34,509 nucleotides of DNA from assembly GCA_013042715.1 (NCBI GenBank), contig JABDPN010000286.1:1-34509 (forward strand). The letters run 5' to 3'. Positions 34,434 through 34,509 of the stretch are shown piece by piece. The position numbers were made by a program, and so were the translations under genes. How positions within the stretch are numbered: position 1 is the first letter of the stretch; each line of letters begins with the position of its first letter. The notes below the pieces were generated by a model. That model saw only the letters and a program-made list of their open reading frames with translations. It searched no databases and was not told the DNA's origin. This DNA is from Flavobacteriaceae bacterium. GTDB taxonomy: Bacteria; Bacteroidota; Bacteroidia; Flavobacteriales; Flavobacteriaceae.

Positions 34434-34509
34434 TTTATGGATAAATTAGTAGGAACCAATATCGTAAGTATTAAGCTTTGTTTTTAATGTATCTGAATTT
34501 ATTATTAAG
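34434..34509 (-). other. Upstream region of the M14 gene, to window end
   Basis: AT-rich, no good TAnnTTTG box within 76 nt; the promoter may lie beyond the window. Confidence 0.3.

Overview
The window is chromosomal DNA of a low-GC marine-type member of the Flavobacteriaceae (Bacteroidota). The signs are an AT-rich sequence, promoters of the Bacteroidota type (TAnnTTTG at the -7 position), weak or absent Shine-Dalgarno sites, two type IX secretion (T9SS) C-terminal sorting domains, S46 and M1 peptidases, and an NtrY-like kinase. I see no transposase, phage gene, integron or CRISPR array; the region looks like ordinary core and semi-core genome.

Layout. 1-4,750: tail of a class C beta-lactamase-like hydrolase, tRNA-Asn, the site-2 protease RseP, a T9SS-exported M1 aminopeptidase, and a SCO1-type copper/thioredoxin-like protein. 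4,796-4,906: an unlisted 36-codon gene with its own promoter. 5,193-12,774: the most interesting block, two different Feo-type metal import loci meeting tail to tail. The plus-strand locus is a classical feoA-feoB-(Cys-rich small protein) operon. The minus-strand locus is a six-gene operon: an MntR/DtxR-type regulator, a membrane-anchored regulator-FeoA fusion, a FeoB split into separate GTPase and channel polypeptides, an outer-membrane beta-barrel-like protein, and a small secreted Cys-pair protein. 12,850-15,644: DjlA-like co-chaperone, bacilliredoxin, PlsC acyltransferase, HD phosphohydrolase. 15,878-20,003: S46 dipeptidyl-peptidase, AraC regulator with an unlisted 57-aa gene behind it, and two small secreted/membrane hypotheticals. 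20,053-26,868 (minus strand): enoyl-CoA hydratase, NtrY-like sensor kinase, a large sortilin-type BNR-repeat secreted protein, MATE exporter. 27,004-30,494 (plus strand): CNNM/CBS protein, O6-methylguanine methyltransferase, serine hydrolase, PolB-type exonuclease. 30,546-34,433: a 1295-aa multidomain M14 metallocarboxypeptidase with T9SS tail.

How the genes fit together. The minus-strand Feo operon has the parts for divalent-metal uptake with built-in sensing. Both regulator proteins carry Glu where iron-selective DtxR has its key Cys, as in MntR, which suggests manganese, or a Mn/Fe choice, rather than plain iron. A 16-bp inverted repeat lies just upstream of the -7 box of the first gene, where an autoregulating repressor would bind. 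Several secreted peptidases (M1, S46, M14) fit a protein-degrading heterotroph. Functional statements come from motif recognition by eye, without database searches.
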